Assembly: GCF_006152145.1 (NCBI RefSeq)
Contig: NZ_VDFV01000001.1
Location: 248,001 to 312,000, forward strand
DNA length: 64,000 nt
Source of the DNA: Rubellimicrobium roseum
GTDB taxonomy: Bacteria > Pseudomonadota > Alphaproteobacteria > Rhodobacterales > Rhodobacteraceae
Reading direction: 5' to 3'
A program made the position numbers and the translations under genes. Shown piece after piece: positions 9,264-16,735 of the stretch; within the stretch, counting starts at the first letter, position 1, and each line of letters starts with the position of its first letter. The notes under the pieces were generated by a model. That model made no database searches, was not told the DNA's origin, and saw nothing but the letters and a program-made list of their open reading frames with translations.

Positions 9264-9767
9264 ATGGGACTTTTCAGCAAGGACATCGCGACGCTGGACG
9301 ATCTTTTCGTCCACCAGCTCCAAGACATCTACTACGCCGAAAACCAGATCACCAAGGCCCTGCCCAAGATGATCTCCAAGGCCACGGACCCGCAGCTCCG
9401 CTCGGGCTTCGAGCAGCATCTGGCCGAGACGCAGAACCAGATCAAGCGGCTGGAGCAGGTGTTCCAGATGCATGGCCAGTCGCCCAAGCAGGTCGACTGC
9501 CCCGCCATCGACGGCATCATCAAGGAAGCCAACGAGGTCGCGGGCGAGGTCTCGGATAAGGAGGTGCTGGATGCCGCCCTCCTGGCCGCCGCACAAGCGG
9601 TGGAGCATTACGAGATCACCCGCTACGGCACGCTGATCGCCTGGGCGAAGCAGCTTGGTCGCCCGGACTGCGCGAGCGTTCTCCAGCAGAACCTCGACGA
9701 GGAATATGCGACTGACAAGAAGCTGACCGCCATGGCCGAGGCCAAGGTGAACCAGCGGGCCGCCTGA
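9264..9767 (+). CDS. DUF892 ferritin-like protein (YciE/YciF family)
   Basis: Four-helix ferritin-like protein of 167 residues. It begins GLFSKDIATLDDLFVHQLQDIYYAENQITKAL in pieces typical of the YciE/YciF (PF05974) family, where helix 1 carries LQDIYYAE, helix 2 carries FEQHLAETQNQIKRL, and later helices carry AAAQAVEHYEITRYG and LDEEYATDKKL. These Glu and His positions would form a di-metal centre. The family is linked to stress responses in many bacteria, though its chemistry is poorly defined. The ATG sits five bases after GGAGGA. An EcfG-type promoter lies upstream and a 10-base-pair hairpin with a short T-run lies directly downstream, so this looks like a single-gene transcript. A longer in-frame start near 8964 would overlap the esterase and is rejected. 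Confidence 0.92.
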   Translation: MGLFSKDIATLDDLFVHQLQDIYYAENQITKALPKMISKATDPQLRSGFEQHLAETQNQIKRLEQVFQMHGQSPKQVDCPAIDGIIKEANEVAGEVSDKEVLDAALLAAAQAVEHYEITRYGTLIAWAKQLGRPDCASVLQQNLDEEYATDKKLTAMAEAKVNQRAA

Positions 9768-9786
9768 GGCACAACACGACGGCGTG

Positions 9787-9818
9787 AAGGACCGGCGGGG
9801 CAACCTGCCGGTCCTTTC
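9787..9818 (+). terminator. Intrinsic terminator after the DUF892 gene
   Basis: A perfect 10-base-pair stem (AAGGACCGGC with GCCGGTCCTT) and a 10-base loop start 20 bases after the stop, and the stem ends in a short T-run. This is a convincing rho-independent terminator. Confidence 0.8.
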
Positions 9819-9870
9819 GCCTGCGGATGAGGCCTGCTAGGTGGCGCGATCCCTTCGCGAGGTTCCCGCC

Positions 9871-10335
9871 ATGGCCAACGACATCTATTCCGGCCTGACC
9901 CAGCTCGGGTCGGCCACCCGCCTGCCCCAGAACCCCGAGGAGGCCGTCCTCGAACGTGTGGAGAACCCGCAGAAGGGCACGGCCTACGTGGTGCGGTTCA
10001 CCGCGCCCGAGTTCACTTCGCTCTGCCCGATGACGGGGCAGCCCGACTTCGCCCATCTGGTGATCGACTACGTGCCGGGCGACTGGCTGGTGGAGAGCAA
10101 GTCGCTCAAGCTGTTCCTCGGGTCCTTCCGCAACCACGGCGCGTTCCATGAGGATTGCACGGTTTCGGTCGGCAAGCGGCTCGTGGATCTCCTCCAGCCG
10201 CAATGGCTGCGGATCGGCGGCTATTGGTATCCGCGCGGGGGCATCCCCATCGACGTCTTCTACCAGACCGGCCCCCTGCCCGAGGGAGTCTGGCTGCCGG
10301 ACCAGGGGGTGCCGCCTTATCGCGGGCGGGGCTGA
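9871..10335 (+). CDS. queF: NADPH-dependent 7-cyano-7-deazaguanine reductase QueF
   Basis: Reduces preQ0 to preQ1 in the cytoplasm, a step of queuosine tRNA modification. The protein has 154 residues, the length of the type I (unimodular, YkvM-like) QueF. Cys52 in [12 protein letters not shown] is the nucleophile that forms the thioimide with preQ0, followed by the conserved Asp59. The QueF NADPH motif is seen at residues 75-82 as ESKSLKLF, and the FRNHGAFHE segment completes the active site. The ATG at 9871 is preferred over an in-frame GTG 30 bases upstream because GAGGT lies at correct spacing and the homologous region starts here. The neighbours are unrelated, so the gene is probably monocistronic. 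Other queuosine genes are not in the window. Confidence 0.95.
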   Translation: MANDIYSGLTQLGSATRLPQNPEEAVLERVENPQKGTAYVVRFTAPEFTSLCPMTGQPDFAHLVIDYVPGDWLVESKSLKLFLGSFRNHGAFHEDCTVSVGKRLVDLLQPQWLRIGGYWYPRGGIPIDVFYQTGPLPEGVWLPDQGVPPYRGRG

Positions 10336-10345
10336 ACCCCGCCCG
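10323..10345. terminator. Hairpin across the queF stop codon
   Basis: A nine-base inverted repeat (CGGGCGGGG with CCCCGCCCG) has its loop on the queF stop codon. It lies between convergent queF and SDR genes and may end transcription from either side, although there is no T-run. Confidence 0.5.
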
Positions 10346-10353
10346 AAGACCGT

Positions 10354-11130
10354 TTAGGTCCCGCTGCCGGGCTCGGCCATCTTGCGATGCTGCTCGGCCA
10401 TCATCCCGGCGGGAGTGATGTTGGCTATGGCCGATTGGATCTTGTTCTTCCAGCCCGCGACCACGTCGCCCTCGCCATTCATCATGGCTTTCCAGCCCAC
10501 CTCGGCCACCATGGCCGGGTCGTCCTTCTTCGAGGTGCCGACCTTGGTATCCTCAAGATGGGCGCGCTCGAAGAACTCGGTCTCGGTGGCACCAGGCATC
10601 AGGTCCGTGACCGTCACCTCGGTGTCCTTGAGCTCGTTCCGCAGCGCGAAGGCGAAGGAGTTGATGAACGCCTTGGTGCCGTTGTAGACGGCCTGAAATG
10701 AGCCCGGCATGAAGCCCGCGATCGAGCCGGTGATCAGGATGCGACCCTTGTTGCGGGCACGCATGTCGCGGCCGACCTTCTGGATCAGGTAGATCGTGCC
10801 GGTGATGTTGGTGTCCACCACGTGCCGCGCCTCGGCGAAATCCTGGTCGAGGAAACCATGGCCGAGCCCGTGCCCGGCGTTGGCGCAAAGCACCTCCACG
10901 GGACGCCCGCGCAGCGTTTCGTAAAGTTGGTCCACGCCCTCGGTCGTGGAAAGGTCCACTTCCATCGCTTCGACCTCGGCTCCCAGGGCACGGAAGTCCT
11001 GCGCCGCTTGCTGGATCTCGGGTTGATCGGCGGCGATCACGAGGTCATGCCCGTCCCGGGCAGCGATCTTGGCCAGTTCATAGCCGATGCCCGACGAAGC
11101 GCCGGTGACGATAGTGAGGGGACGTGTCAT
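10354..11130 (-). CDS. SDR family NAD(P)-dependent oxidoreductase
   Basis: Classical short-chain dehydrogenase of 258 residues. The cofactor loop TGASSGIG spans residues 9-16, NAG appears at residues 84-86 (CANAGHG), and the catalytic set is Ser136, Tyr149 and Lys153 in the YNGTK motif. The substrate is unknown; the C-terminal third (DDPAMVAEVGWKAMMNGEGDVVAGWKNK) matches the YqjQ/DltE-like SDR group often annotated only by family. The ATG at 11130 follows AAGGAG at good spacing; an upstream extension to 11268 is rejected because it enters the promoter area. A GGAAC-N16-CGTT promoter reads toward this gene from 11209, so it probably belongs to the general stress regulon. It is convergent with queF. 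Confidence 0.9.
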   Translation of the reverse strand: MTRPLTIVTGASSGIGYELAKIAARDGHDLVIAADQPEIQQAAQDFRALGAEVEAMEVDLSTTEGVDQLYETLRGRPVEVLCANAGHGLGHGFLDQDFAEARHVVDTNITGTIYLIQKVGRDMRARNKGRILITGSIAGFMPGSFQAVYNGTKAFINSFAFALRNELKDTEVTVTDLMPGATETEFFERAHLEDTKVGTSKKDDPAMVAEVGWKAMMNGEGDVVAGWKNKIQSAIANITPAGMMAEQHRKMAEPGSGT

Positions 11131-11184
11131 GGAAAAACTCCTTGGCTGCGGGGCCGCGACGCGCCCCGGTCCGATTCCCCTCGC

Positions 11185-11209
11185 AACGCACCGGGTGTCG
11201 GAGCGTTCC
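11185..11209 (-). promoter_or_regulatory. EcfG-type stress promoter for the SDR gene
   Basis: Read on the minus strand this is GGAAC, 16 bases, CGTT, the exact EcfG promoter pattern, about 55 bases before the SDR start codon. Its GGAAC box abuts another GGAAC box on the plus strand, giving the palindrome GTTCCGGAAC. Confidence 0.65.
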
Positions 11210-11234
11210 GGAACCTCGGCGCGCGGGACGTGTT
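11210..11234 (+). promoter_or_regulatory. Probable EcfG-type promoter for the 102-residue protein gene
   Basis: GGAAC, 16 bases, TGTT: one mismatch in the -10 element compared with CGTT. It is back to back with the minus-strand stress promoter and about 33 bases before the start at 11267, so both flanking genes may be co-induced. Confidence 0.5.
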
Positions 11235-11266
11235 GGCGGGGGCAGACCCTCGACGGGAGCCCGACC

Positions 11267-11575
11267 ATGGCCGAAACGACGACCGATCACGACACCATCC
11301 GCAAATGGGCCGAAAGCAAGGGCGGCAAGCCCGCCGCCGTGGACCGGACCCATTCCGAGGGCGACGTGGGCCTGATACGCCTCATGTTCCCCGATGCACC
11401 CAACTCGCATCACGATCACCTCGTGGAGATCGCCTGGGAGGAGTTCTTCCAGGAGTTCGAAGACAAGCAGCTCGCGCTCCTCTTCGACGAAGGCAGCCTG
11501 TTCAACAAGCTGATCGGCCGCGACACTGCCGAGAAACGCGAGCACGGCGACCACGCGGCGGCGCGGCACAAGTAG
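11267..11575 (+). CDS. Small conserved hypothetical protein, often misannotated as glucan branching enzyme
   Basis: Acidic and His-rich protein of 102 residues. The N-terminal signature DHDTIRKWAESKGGKPA and the C-terminal block EIAWEEFFQEFEDKQLALLF are those of a small alphaproteobacterial family that databases sometimes label '1,4-alpha-glucan branching enzyme' although it has no glycosidase domain. The function is unknown. The ATG is chosen because homology-like sequence starts there and a GGGAGC sequence precedes it. It is divergent from an SDR gene, and the shared promoter region carries two EcfG-type elements, which suggests a stress role. The P450 gene follows after 56 bases and could be co-transcribed. 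Confidence 0.8.
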   Translation: MAETTTDHDTIRKWAESKGGKPAAVDRTHSEGDVGLIRLMFPDAPNSHHDHLVEIAWEEFFQEFEDKQLALLFDEGSLFNKLIGRDTAEKREHGDHAAARHK

Positions 11576-11631
11576 CGCCGGAACATCGCGGGCGGCCCGG
11601 GAATCGGGTCGCGCCTGCCAGGAACGATGCC

Positions 11632-12882
11632 ATGCCCGACAGCCGCCTGCCCCGCGATGGGGCGCCCGACAGCTCGTTCGCGCTCTGGCGCGAAGGCTAC
11701 AACTTCATCCCGCGCCGCTGTCGGCGACATGGCACCGACGCCTTCCGCACGCGTCTCATGCTCAAGGAGGCCTCCTGCGTGCAGGGGGCGGACTGGGCCG
11801 AGATGTTCTACGACGGCGACCGCTTCACCCGTCGCGGCGGGCTACCGCTCTCGGCGCTGACGCTCCTGCAGGACGTGGGCAGCGTCATGACGCTCGACGG
11901 TGCCGCCCACCGGCACCGCAAGGGCCTGTTCCTTGACATCCTGGGGCCGGAGGCAGCCTATCGGCTGGCCCAGGTCGCGCGGGCCGAATGGGAGCGCCGC
12001 CTTCCGGACTGGGAAAGCCTTCGCGCAGTCACGCTGTTCGACGAGATGCGGGAACTGCTGTTCCACGCGGTCTGCGACTGGGCCGGCGTGCCGCTGGGAC
12101 CCGAAGCGCCGCAGCGGCTCTACGAGGTCGCGGAGATGGTCGAAGCCTCGGCTCGCGTGGGACCAAACAACTGGCGCACTCATCTCCTGCGGGCGCGGAC
12201 CGAGCACTGGGCCCGCCAGATCATCCGTGAGGCGCGGGCGGGCCACTCGATGCCGAAAGGGACGGCGCTCGAGAGCATTGCGCAGCACCGCGACGAGAAG
12301 GGGCGGCGGCTGCCCGCCCGGATCGCGGCGGTCGAGCTCATCAACGTCATCCGACCCACGGTCGCCGTGGCCCGCTACATCGTCTTCTCGGCCCTGGCGC
12401 TCCATCGCCGCCCCGAGATGGTCGAGCGCCTGCGCACGGGCGACGAGGCCTTTGCCGAGGCCTTCGCGCAGGAAGTGCGCCGCCTCACGCCATTCATCCC
12501 GATGATCGGCGGCCGGGCGCTGCGGGATTTCGAGTGGAAGGACTTCCACTTCAGCAAGGGAGATTGGGTACTGATCGACCTTTTCGGCACCGACCGGGAC
12601 CCCAGGCTCTGGGACGACCCAGACGGTTTCCGGCCCGAGCGGTTCTTGGACCGCATCCCCGGACCCTACGACCTGATCCCGCAAGGCGCCGGTGACCATG
12701 CCACGACCCACCGCTGCCCCGGCGAATGGATCGCGCAGGAGCTGACGAAGATGGGCGCGCAAATGCTGGCCTCGCTCGACTATCAGGTGCCATCGCAGGA
12801 CCTGTCGGTGGACCTGAGCCGCATTCCAGCCATCCCCCGAAGCGGCTTCCTCATCGGACAGGTCCGGCAGGCCACCGCCTGA
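11632..12882 (+). CDS. CYP152-type cytochrome P450 (fatty-acid peroxygenase)
   Basis: Heme-thiolate enzyme of 416 residues in the CYP152 peroxygenase group, which uses hydrogen peroxide to hydroxylate long-chain fatty acids at the alpha or beta carbon. The diagnostic feature is Arg241-Pro242 in the I-helix (VIRPTVAVARY), replacing the usual acid-alcohol pair; the Arg binds the fatty-acid carboxylate. The heme ligand is Cys362 in THRCPGEW. These positions fit P450BSbeta and P450SPalpha numbering almost exactly. No ferredoxin or reductase gene is adjacent, as expected for a peroxide-driven enzyme. The ATG at 11632 is the start of homologous sequence; the frame is open much further upstream but overlaps two other genes there. 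Product use, for example in hydroxylated lipids or surface glycolipids, is not known. Confidence 0.92.
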   Translation: MPDSRLPRDGAPDSSFALWREGYNFIPRRCRRHGTDAFRTRLMLKEASCVQGADWAEMFYDGDRFTRRGGLPLSALTLLQDVGSVMTLDGAAHRHRKGLFLDILGPEAAYRLAQVARAEWERRLPDWESLRAVTLFDEMRELLFHAVCDWAGVPLGPEAPQRLYEVAEMVEASARVGPNNWRTHLLRARTEHWARQIIREARAGHSMPKGTALESIAQHRDEKGRRLPARIAAVELINVIRPTVAVARYIVFSALALHRRPEMVERLRTGDEAFAEAFAQEVRRLTPFIPMIGGRALRDFEWKDFHFSKGDWVLIDLFGTDRDPRLWDDPDGFRPERFLDRIPGPYDLIPQGAGDHATTHRCPGEWIAQELTKMGAQMLASLDYQVPSQDLSVDLSRIPAIPRSGFLIGQVRQATA

Positions 12883-12908
12883 GCGCTCGCAAATGAGTGT
12901 TCTACTTG

Positions 12909-12933
12909 GGAACCGTCACGGCCCGCTCCTGTT
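12909..12933 (+). promoter_or_regulatory. Candidate EcfG-like promoter for the inositol operon
   Basis: GGAAC, 16 bases, TGTT, the same near-consensus form as the element at 11210. It ends 48 bases before the first gene of the inositol-glycoside operon. One of four -10 positions deviates, so the assignment is tentative. Confidence 0.45.
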
Positions 12934-12981
12934 GACGTCGGCGGCCGCAGGCGCGCGGCGGGTCACGGGATCAGGGGCACG

Positions 12982-14091
12982 ATGAAGCTTGTGGTGTTCG
13001 GACTGGCTGTCAGCTCCTCTTGGGGCAACGGCCACGCGACCTTGTGGCGCGGGCTCATCCGTGCGCTGACCCGGCTGGGGCACGAGGTCGTCTTCTTCGA
13101 ACGCGATGTGCCTTGGTACGCCGACACGCGCGATCTCCAAGAGTTGCCCCTAGCGGCCGAGCTGGTGCTTTACGCTGACTGGACCTTGGTCCTGCCCCGC
13201 GCGCGCGCCGAGGTGGCCGGGGCCGACGCAGTGATGGTCACGTCCTTCTGCCCGGACGGCCCTGCCGCCTCGCGACTTGCCTGGGACGAGGCACGAGGCA
13301 CGACTGCCTTCTACGACATGGACACGCCGGTGACGCTGCGCCGGCTCGAAAGCGGCGAGGCGGTGGACTTCCTGCCCCCCGAAGGTCTCGGGCCCTTCGA
13401 CCTCGTGCTCAGCTACACGGGCGGGGTGGCGCTGGATCTCCTGCGCACGCGGCTGGGCGCACGGCGGGTGGCGGCGCTCTACGGCCATGTGGACCCCGAT
13501 GTGCACCGCCCTGCCACCCCCGACCCGACGTTTCGAGGGGACCTGTCCTACCTGGGCACCTATGCCAGCGACCGGCAGGCGGCCTTGGAGCGGCTATTCG
13601 TCGACGTGGCGCGCGCGCGGCCCGGCCAGCGCTTCGTGCTGGCCGGCGCTGCGTATCCTCGGGACTTCCCGTGGACGGACAACATCTTCTTCGTGAAGCA
13701 TCTGCCCCCAGCGCAGCATTCCGCCTTCTTCGCCTCTTCGCGCCTCACGCTCAACGTCACGCGCGAGGCGATGGCCTCAATGGGGTGGTGCCCTTCGGGA
13801 CGGCTTTTCGAGGCGGCGGCCTGCGGCGTTCCCCTTCTCAGCGACACCTGGGCGGGGCTGGGGGATTTCTTCGCTCCGGGAACGGAGATACTGACCGCCC
13901 GCACCACCGCCGAAGCCATCGCGGCGCTGGACCTCACGGATGCCGAACTCCAGCGCGTCAGCCGCGCCGCCCGCGAGCGGGTGCTGGCCCAGCACACCTC
14001 GGCGGCCCGCGCGGCCGAACTCGTCGCTTATCTTGGCGGGTCGTCCTGCCTGTCCGCCATACAAGGGGAGACCGTCGCATGTGGGGAGTGA
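12982..14091 (+). CDS. CgeB-like glycosyltransferase
   Basis: GT-B-fold glycosyltransferase of 369 residues. The N-terminal half starts with a beta strand and the SSSWGNGHATLWRGLIRAL segment, where GT-B enzymes bind the acceptor. The C-terminal half has GDLSYLGTYASDRQ and the donor-binding block RLFEAAACGVPLLSDTW with GLGDFFAPGTEIL, which is characteristic of the Glyco_trans_1_2/CgeB (PF13524) group. It is the first gene of an eight-gene operon; its end overlaps the nucleotidyltransferase by 13 bases. It presumably adds a sugar to the inositol-linked or related acceptor built by the later genes, but neither donor nor acceptor can be read from sequence. Confidence 0.85.
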   Translation: MKLVVFGLAVSSSWGNGHATLWRGLIRALTRLGHEVVFFERDVPWYADTRDLQELPLAAELVLYADWTLVLPRARAEVAGADAVMVTSFCPDGPAASRLAWDEARGTTAFYDMDTPVTLRRLESGEAVDFLPPEGLGPFDLVLSYTGGVALDLLRTRLGARRVAALYGHVDPDVHRPATPDPTFRGDLSYLGTYASDRQAALERLFVDVARARPGQRFVLAGAAYPRDFPWTDNIFFVKHLPPAQHSAFFASSRLTLNVTREAMASMGWCPSGRLFEAAACGVPLLSDTWAGLGDFFAPGTEILTARTTAEAIAALDLTDAELQRVSRAARERVLAQHTSAARAAELVAYLGGSSCLSAIQGETVACGE

Positions 14092-14819
14092 TCCCGGCCG
14101 CCGGGAACGGCACGCGCATTCAGCCCCTCGCCTTCTCCAAGGAACTGCTGCCCGTGGGCGGGCGGCTCTCGGGCGACGGACGCGCCCGACCCAAGGCGGT
14201 CAGTGAATACCTCGTGGAGCGCATGGCGCTCGCAGGAGCCACCAAGGTCTGCTTCGTGATCTCGCCTCACAAGGGTGATATCCTGAAATACTACGGCGGC
14301 CACTGCGACCTCGTGGACATCGCCTATGTCACGCAGCCCGAACCTGCGGGTCTCTGCGACGCGATCTTCCGCGCCCATCCTGTCATCCCCCCGGACGAGC
14401 CGGTGCTGGTGGGCCTGCCCGACACGATCTGGTTTCCCGAGGATGCGCTGCGCGCCTTGCCCGACGACCGGCTGTCCTTTCTCCTCTTCCCCGTCGAGCA
14501 GCCCCAGCACTTTGACGCCGTGGTGACGGACGCGGAAGGTCGGGTGCTGGCCATCGACGTGAAGTCGCCCGAGATCCGTTCGGACTGGGTCTGGGGCGCC
14601 TTCAAGATGCCTGGGCATGTCTTCCACGAGCTGCGCGATTTCTGGCTATCGCGCCCCGAGCCGGACGAGTACATCGGCACGCTGGTCAACGCCTGGCTCG
14701 CGCAAGGCGGCGAGGCGGTGGGCGTCCGCGCCGGGACCATCTACGCCGACGTGGGCACGCTGGAAGGCTATCGCCTGGCGATGGAACTCCTGGGCCCCGC
14801 CGCTGCCGCGGGTGCCTGA
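14079..14819 (+). CDS. Sugar-phosphate nucleotidyltransferase (RmlA-like)
   Basis: NTP-transferase of 246 residues that would make a nucleotide sugar from NTP and a sugar 1-phosphate. The signature is IPAAGNGTRIQPL with KELLPVG at residues 4-26, where the Lys contacts the phosphate; the metal-binding Asp is in VLVGLPDTIWF, and the C-terminal VGTLEGYRLAMEL is typical of RmlA/GlmU-like enzymes. A second, complete RmlA homologue (rfbA) lies at 52886, so this one most likely activates a different sugar for the operon's own glycosyltransferases. The ATG follows GGGGAG with eight bases between and overlaps the upstream gene; longer in-frame starts lie inside that gene. Confidence 0.87.
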   Translation: MWGVIPAAGNGTRIQPLAFSKELLPVGGRLSGDGRARPKAVSEYLVERMALAGATKVCFVISPHKGDILKYYGGHCDLVDIAYVTQPEPAGLCDAIFRAHPVIPPDEPVLVGLPDTIWFPEDALRALPDDRLSFLLFPVEQPQHFDAVVTDAEGRVLAIDVKSPEIRSDWVWGAFKMPGHVFHELRDFWLSRPEPDEYIGTLVNAWLAQGGEAVGVRAGTIYADVGTLEGYRLAMELLGPAAAAGA

Positions 14820-15618
14820 GCCAGTGCCGGGCTTCCTCGACCGACTGGCCCGGCGCGAACGCATCCCCGAGCGCGTGGTCGTGGTGGTGGCCCATCCCGA
14901 CGACGAAGTGCTGGCGGCGGGCTCGCGCATGAACCGCATGGAGAACCTGACGGTGATCCACCTCACCGACGGTGCCCCCCGCGACATGGAGGACGCCCGG
15001 CGGTTGGGCTTGTCCAGCCGCGACGACTACGGACGCATGCGCCGCCGCGAGGTGGTCGCCGCCATGGACGCGCTGGGTGCAGACCCCGAGCTTCTCTGCT
15101 ACTGGCACCCCGACAAGGAAGCGATCCTGCACGGACCGGCCATTCTCGACCAGCTCGTCGAAGACTTGGGCGAAGCGCAGGTCGTCATCACCCACGCCTA
15201 CGAGCACGGCCACCCAGACCACGACACGGCGGCATTGGGCGTGCGGCTGGCGCTGCGCCGCCTGTCCGCCGACGGACGCGAGGTGCCAGGGGTCTACGAA
15301 TTCCCCATCTACGCCATAGAGGGCGATCGGCCCGTCTTCGGTCGCTTCCATCCCGACCCGAAGTCCCCCGAGACAGTGTTGCACCTGACCGAGGCGGAAC
15401 GCGCCCGGCGCGATGCGGCCTTGGCCGAGTACCGCAGCCAAAGTGGCGTCCTCGGCTTTGCGAGCCAATGGGAGGAACGGTTGCGCCCCGCGCCGCTCTA
15501 TGACTTCCGTCAACCGGCGCCGCAGGGTCTCGCCTGGTATGACCGGCACGGCTGGGACATGACGCTGGCTCGCTGGCGGGAGCACGCGAACGCGCTTCTC
15601 GACCGGGAGGGCGCATGA
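14812..15618 (+). CDS. PIG-L/LmbE family deacetylase
   Basis: Zinc-dependent N-deacetylase-like protein of 268 residues. The zinc site is AHPDDE at residues 27-32 and the third ligand is in EHGHPDHD near residue 125. The family includes MshB and PIG-L, which remove acetyl from N-acetylglucosamine linked to inositol, and LmbE-like enzymes in other pathways. Because the same operon makes inositol phosphate and has two glycosyltransferases, deacetylation of a GlcNAc-inositol or similar glycoside is the leading hypothesis. The GTG start overlaps the upstream stop by eight bases; a second GTG lies 12 bases later and cannot be excluded. The stop overlaps the next start as ATGA. Confidence 0.88.
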   Translation: MPEPVPGFLDRLARRERIPERVVVVVAHPDDEVLAAGSRMNRMENLTVIHLTDGAPRDMEDARRLGLSSRDDYGRMRRREVVAAMDALGADPELLCYWHPDKEAILHGPAILDQLVEDLGEAQVVITHAYEHGHPDHDTAALGVRLALRRLSADGREVPGVYEFPIYAIEGDRPVFGRFHPDPKSPETVLHLTEAERARRDAALAEYRSQSGVLGFASQWEERLRPAPLYDFRQPAPQGLAWYDRHGWDMTLARWREHANALLDREGA

Positions 15619-16703
15619 GGCTTTCGGTCCTGAGCGTCGCGTACCCGCTGGCCCCTGTGACCGCCGACCCGGTGGGCGGTGCCGAGCAGGTGCTCGCGCG
15701 GCTCGATCGCGCGCTGGTGGCTCGCGGGCACCGCTCGCTGGTCATCGCCTGCGAGGGCTCGCGGGTCGCGGGCGATTTGCGCCCCATCCCGGCCGTCGCG
15801 GGCCCGATCACCGACTGGGACGCCGAGCGCGTCCGCGCCGCCGTCCGCGCGCGCATCGCCGAGGTCGTCGCGAGCGATCGGCCCGATGTGATCCACCTCC
15901 ACGGCATCGATTTTCCCTCCTACCTGCCGCTCCCGGGGCCGCCGGTCCTCGTGACGCTGCATCTGCCGCTCGACTGGTATCCCCCCGAGGCCTTGGCCCC
16001 CGTGCGGCCCGGCACGCACCTGCACCCCGTCTCCGCCGCGCAGGCCGCCACCGCGCCGCCCGGGTCCCGGATCGAGGCGCCCATTGAGAACGGAGTGGAC
16101 ATCCCCGACCTCAAGCAGCGGCGCCGCTGCTACGTCTTCGCGCTGGGCCGGATCTGCCCGGAGAAGGGCTTCGACGACGCGCTCGATGCCGCGCGACTGG
16201 CCCACGTACCGCTCCTCCTTGCCGGTACCGTCTTCCCCTACCCCGACCACGAGCGGCACTTCCGCAGGGCCATTGCTCCACGCCTATCGTGGCGACGGCG
16301 CTGGATCGGTCCCGTCGAGGGCGCGCGCAAGCAGGCGCTGCTCGCAAATGCGCGCTGCGTCCTCCTGCCCTGCAAGGCGCGCGAGACCTCCTCGCTGGTC
16401 ACCATGGAGGCTCTGGCCGCTGGAACGCCAGTGATCGCCTATCCAACCGGTGCCCTGCCCGACATCGTGGAGCACGGGCGGACCGGCTTTCTCGTCCGCG
16501 ACGTCCCCGAGATGGCCGAGGCTATCCGAAAGGTTGGCGCCTTGGACCCCGAAACCTGCCGCGCCGCCGCCATTGCCCGATTCGGGGCCGACCGCATGAT
16601 CGAAGGTTATCTGCGCCGGTACGAAGACTTGGCAGCCAAGTCAGCGAGGCTCCGCCCAATCGAGACGGTCACTGGAACCTCACAGGCCCGCGAACGTTTG
16701 TAG
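15615..16703 (+). CDS. GT4 family glycosyltransferase
   Basis: GT-B glycosyltransferase of 362 residues. The N-terminal domain carries PVGGAEQVLARLDRALVARG and IHLHGIDFPSYLP. The C-terminal donor domain carries FALGRICPEKGFDDAL, the basic pocket around RWIGPVEGARKQALL, and the EX7E-type block ETSSLVTMEALAAGTPVIAYPTGALPDIV in two parts. MshA, which joins GlcNAc to inositol phosphate, is in the same family, and the presence of inositol-phosphate synthase and a PIG-L deacetylase in the operon makes an MshA-like reaction plausible; this is inference. It overlaps the deacetylase gene by four bases. After its stop there is a 32-base gap before the phosphatase frame, the largest gap in the operon. 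Confidence 0.88.
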   Translation: MRLSVLSVAYPLAPVTADPVGGAEQVLARLDRALVARGHRSLVIACEGSRVAGDLRPIPAVAGPITDWDAERVRAAVRARIAEVVASDRPDVIHLHGIDFPSYLPLPGPPVLVTLHLPLDWYPPEALAPVRPGTHLHPVSAAQAATAPPGSRIEAPIENGVDIPDLKQRRRCYVFALGRICPEKGFDDALDAARLAHVPLLLAGTVFPYPDHERHFRRAIAPRLSWRRRWIGPVEGARKQALLANARCVLLPCKARETSSLVTMEALAAGTPVIAYPTGALPDIVEHGRTGFLVRDVPEMAEAIRKVGALDPETCRAAAIARFGADRMIEGYLRRYEDLAAKSARLRPIETVTGTSQARERL

Positions 16704-16725
16704 CCGAACGAAAGTAGAAGGCTTC

Positions 16726-16731
16726 GGGGGG
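16726..16731 (+). promoter_or_regulatory. Poly-G ribosome-binding site that decides the phosphatase start
   Basis: Six consecutive G bases, able to pair with the anti-Shine-Dalgarno sequence, lie four bases before an in-frame ATC. No ATG, GTG or TTG exists between the upstream in-frame stop at 16715 and the conserved phosphatase motif. Confidence 0.45.
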
Positions 16732-16735
16732 TCCC

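Noticed and set aside
10822-11631. 270-residue N-terminal extension of the P450
   Set aside because: The extension runs antisense through the SDR gene and over the small conserved gene; CYP152 proteins begin where the ATG at 11632 lies.
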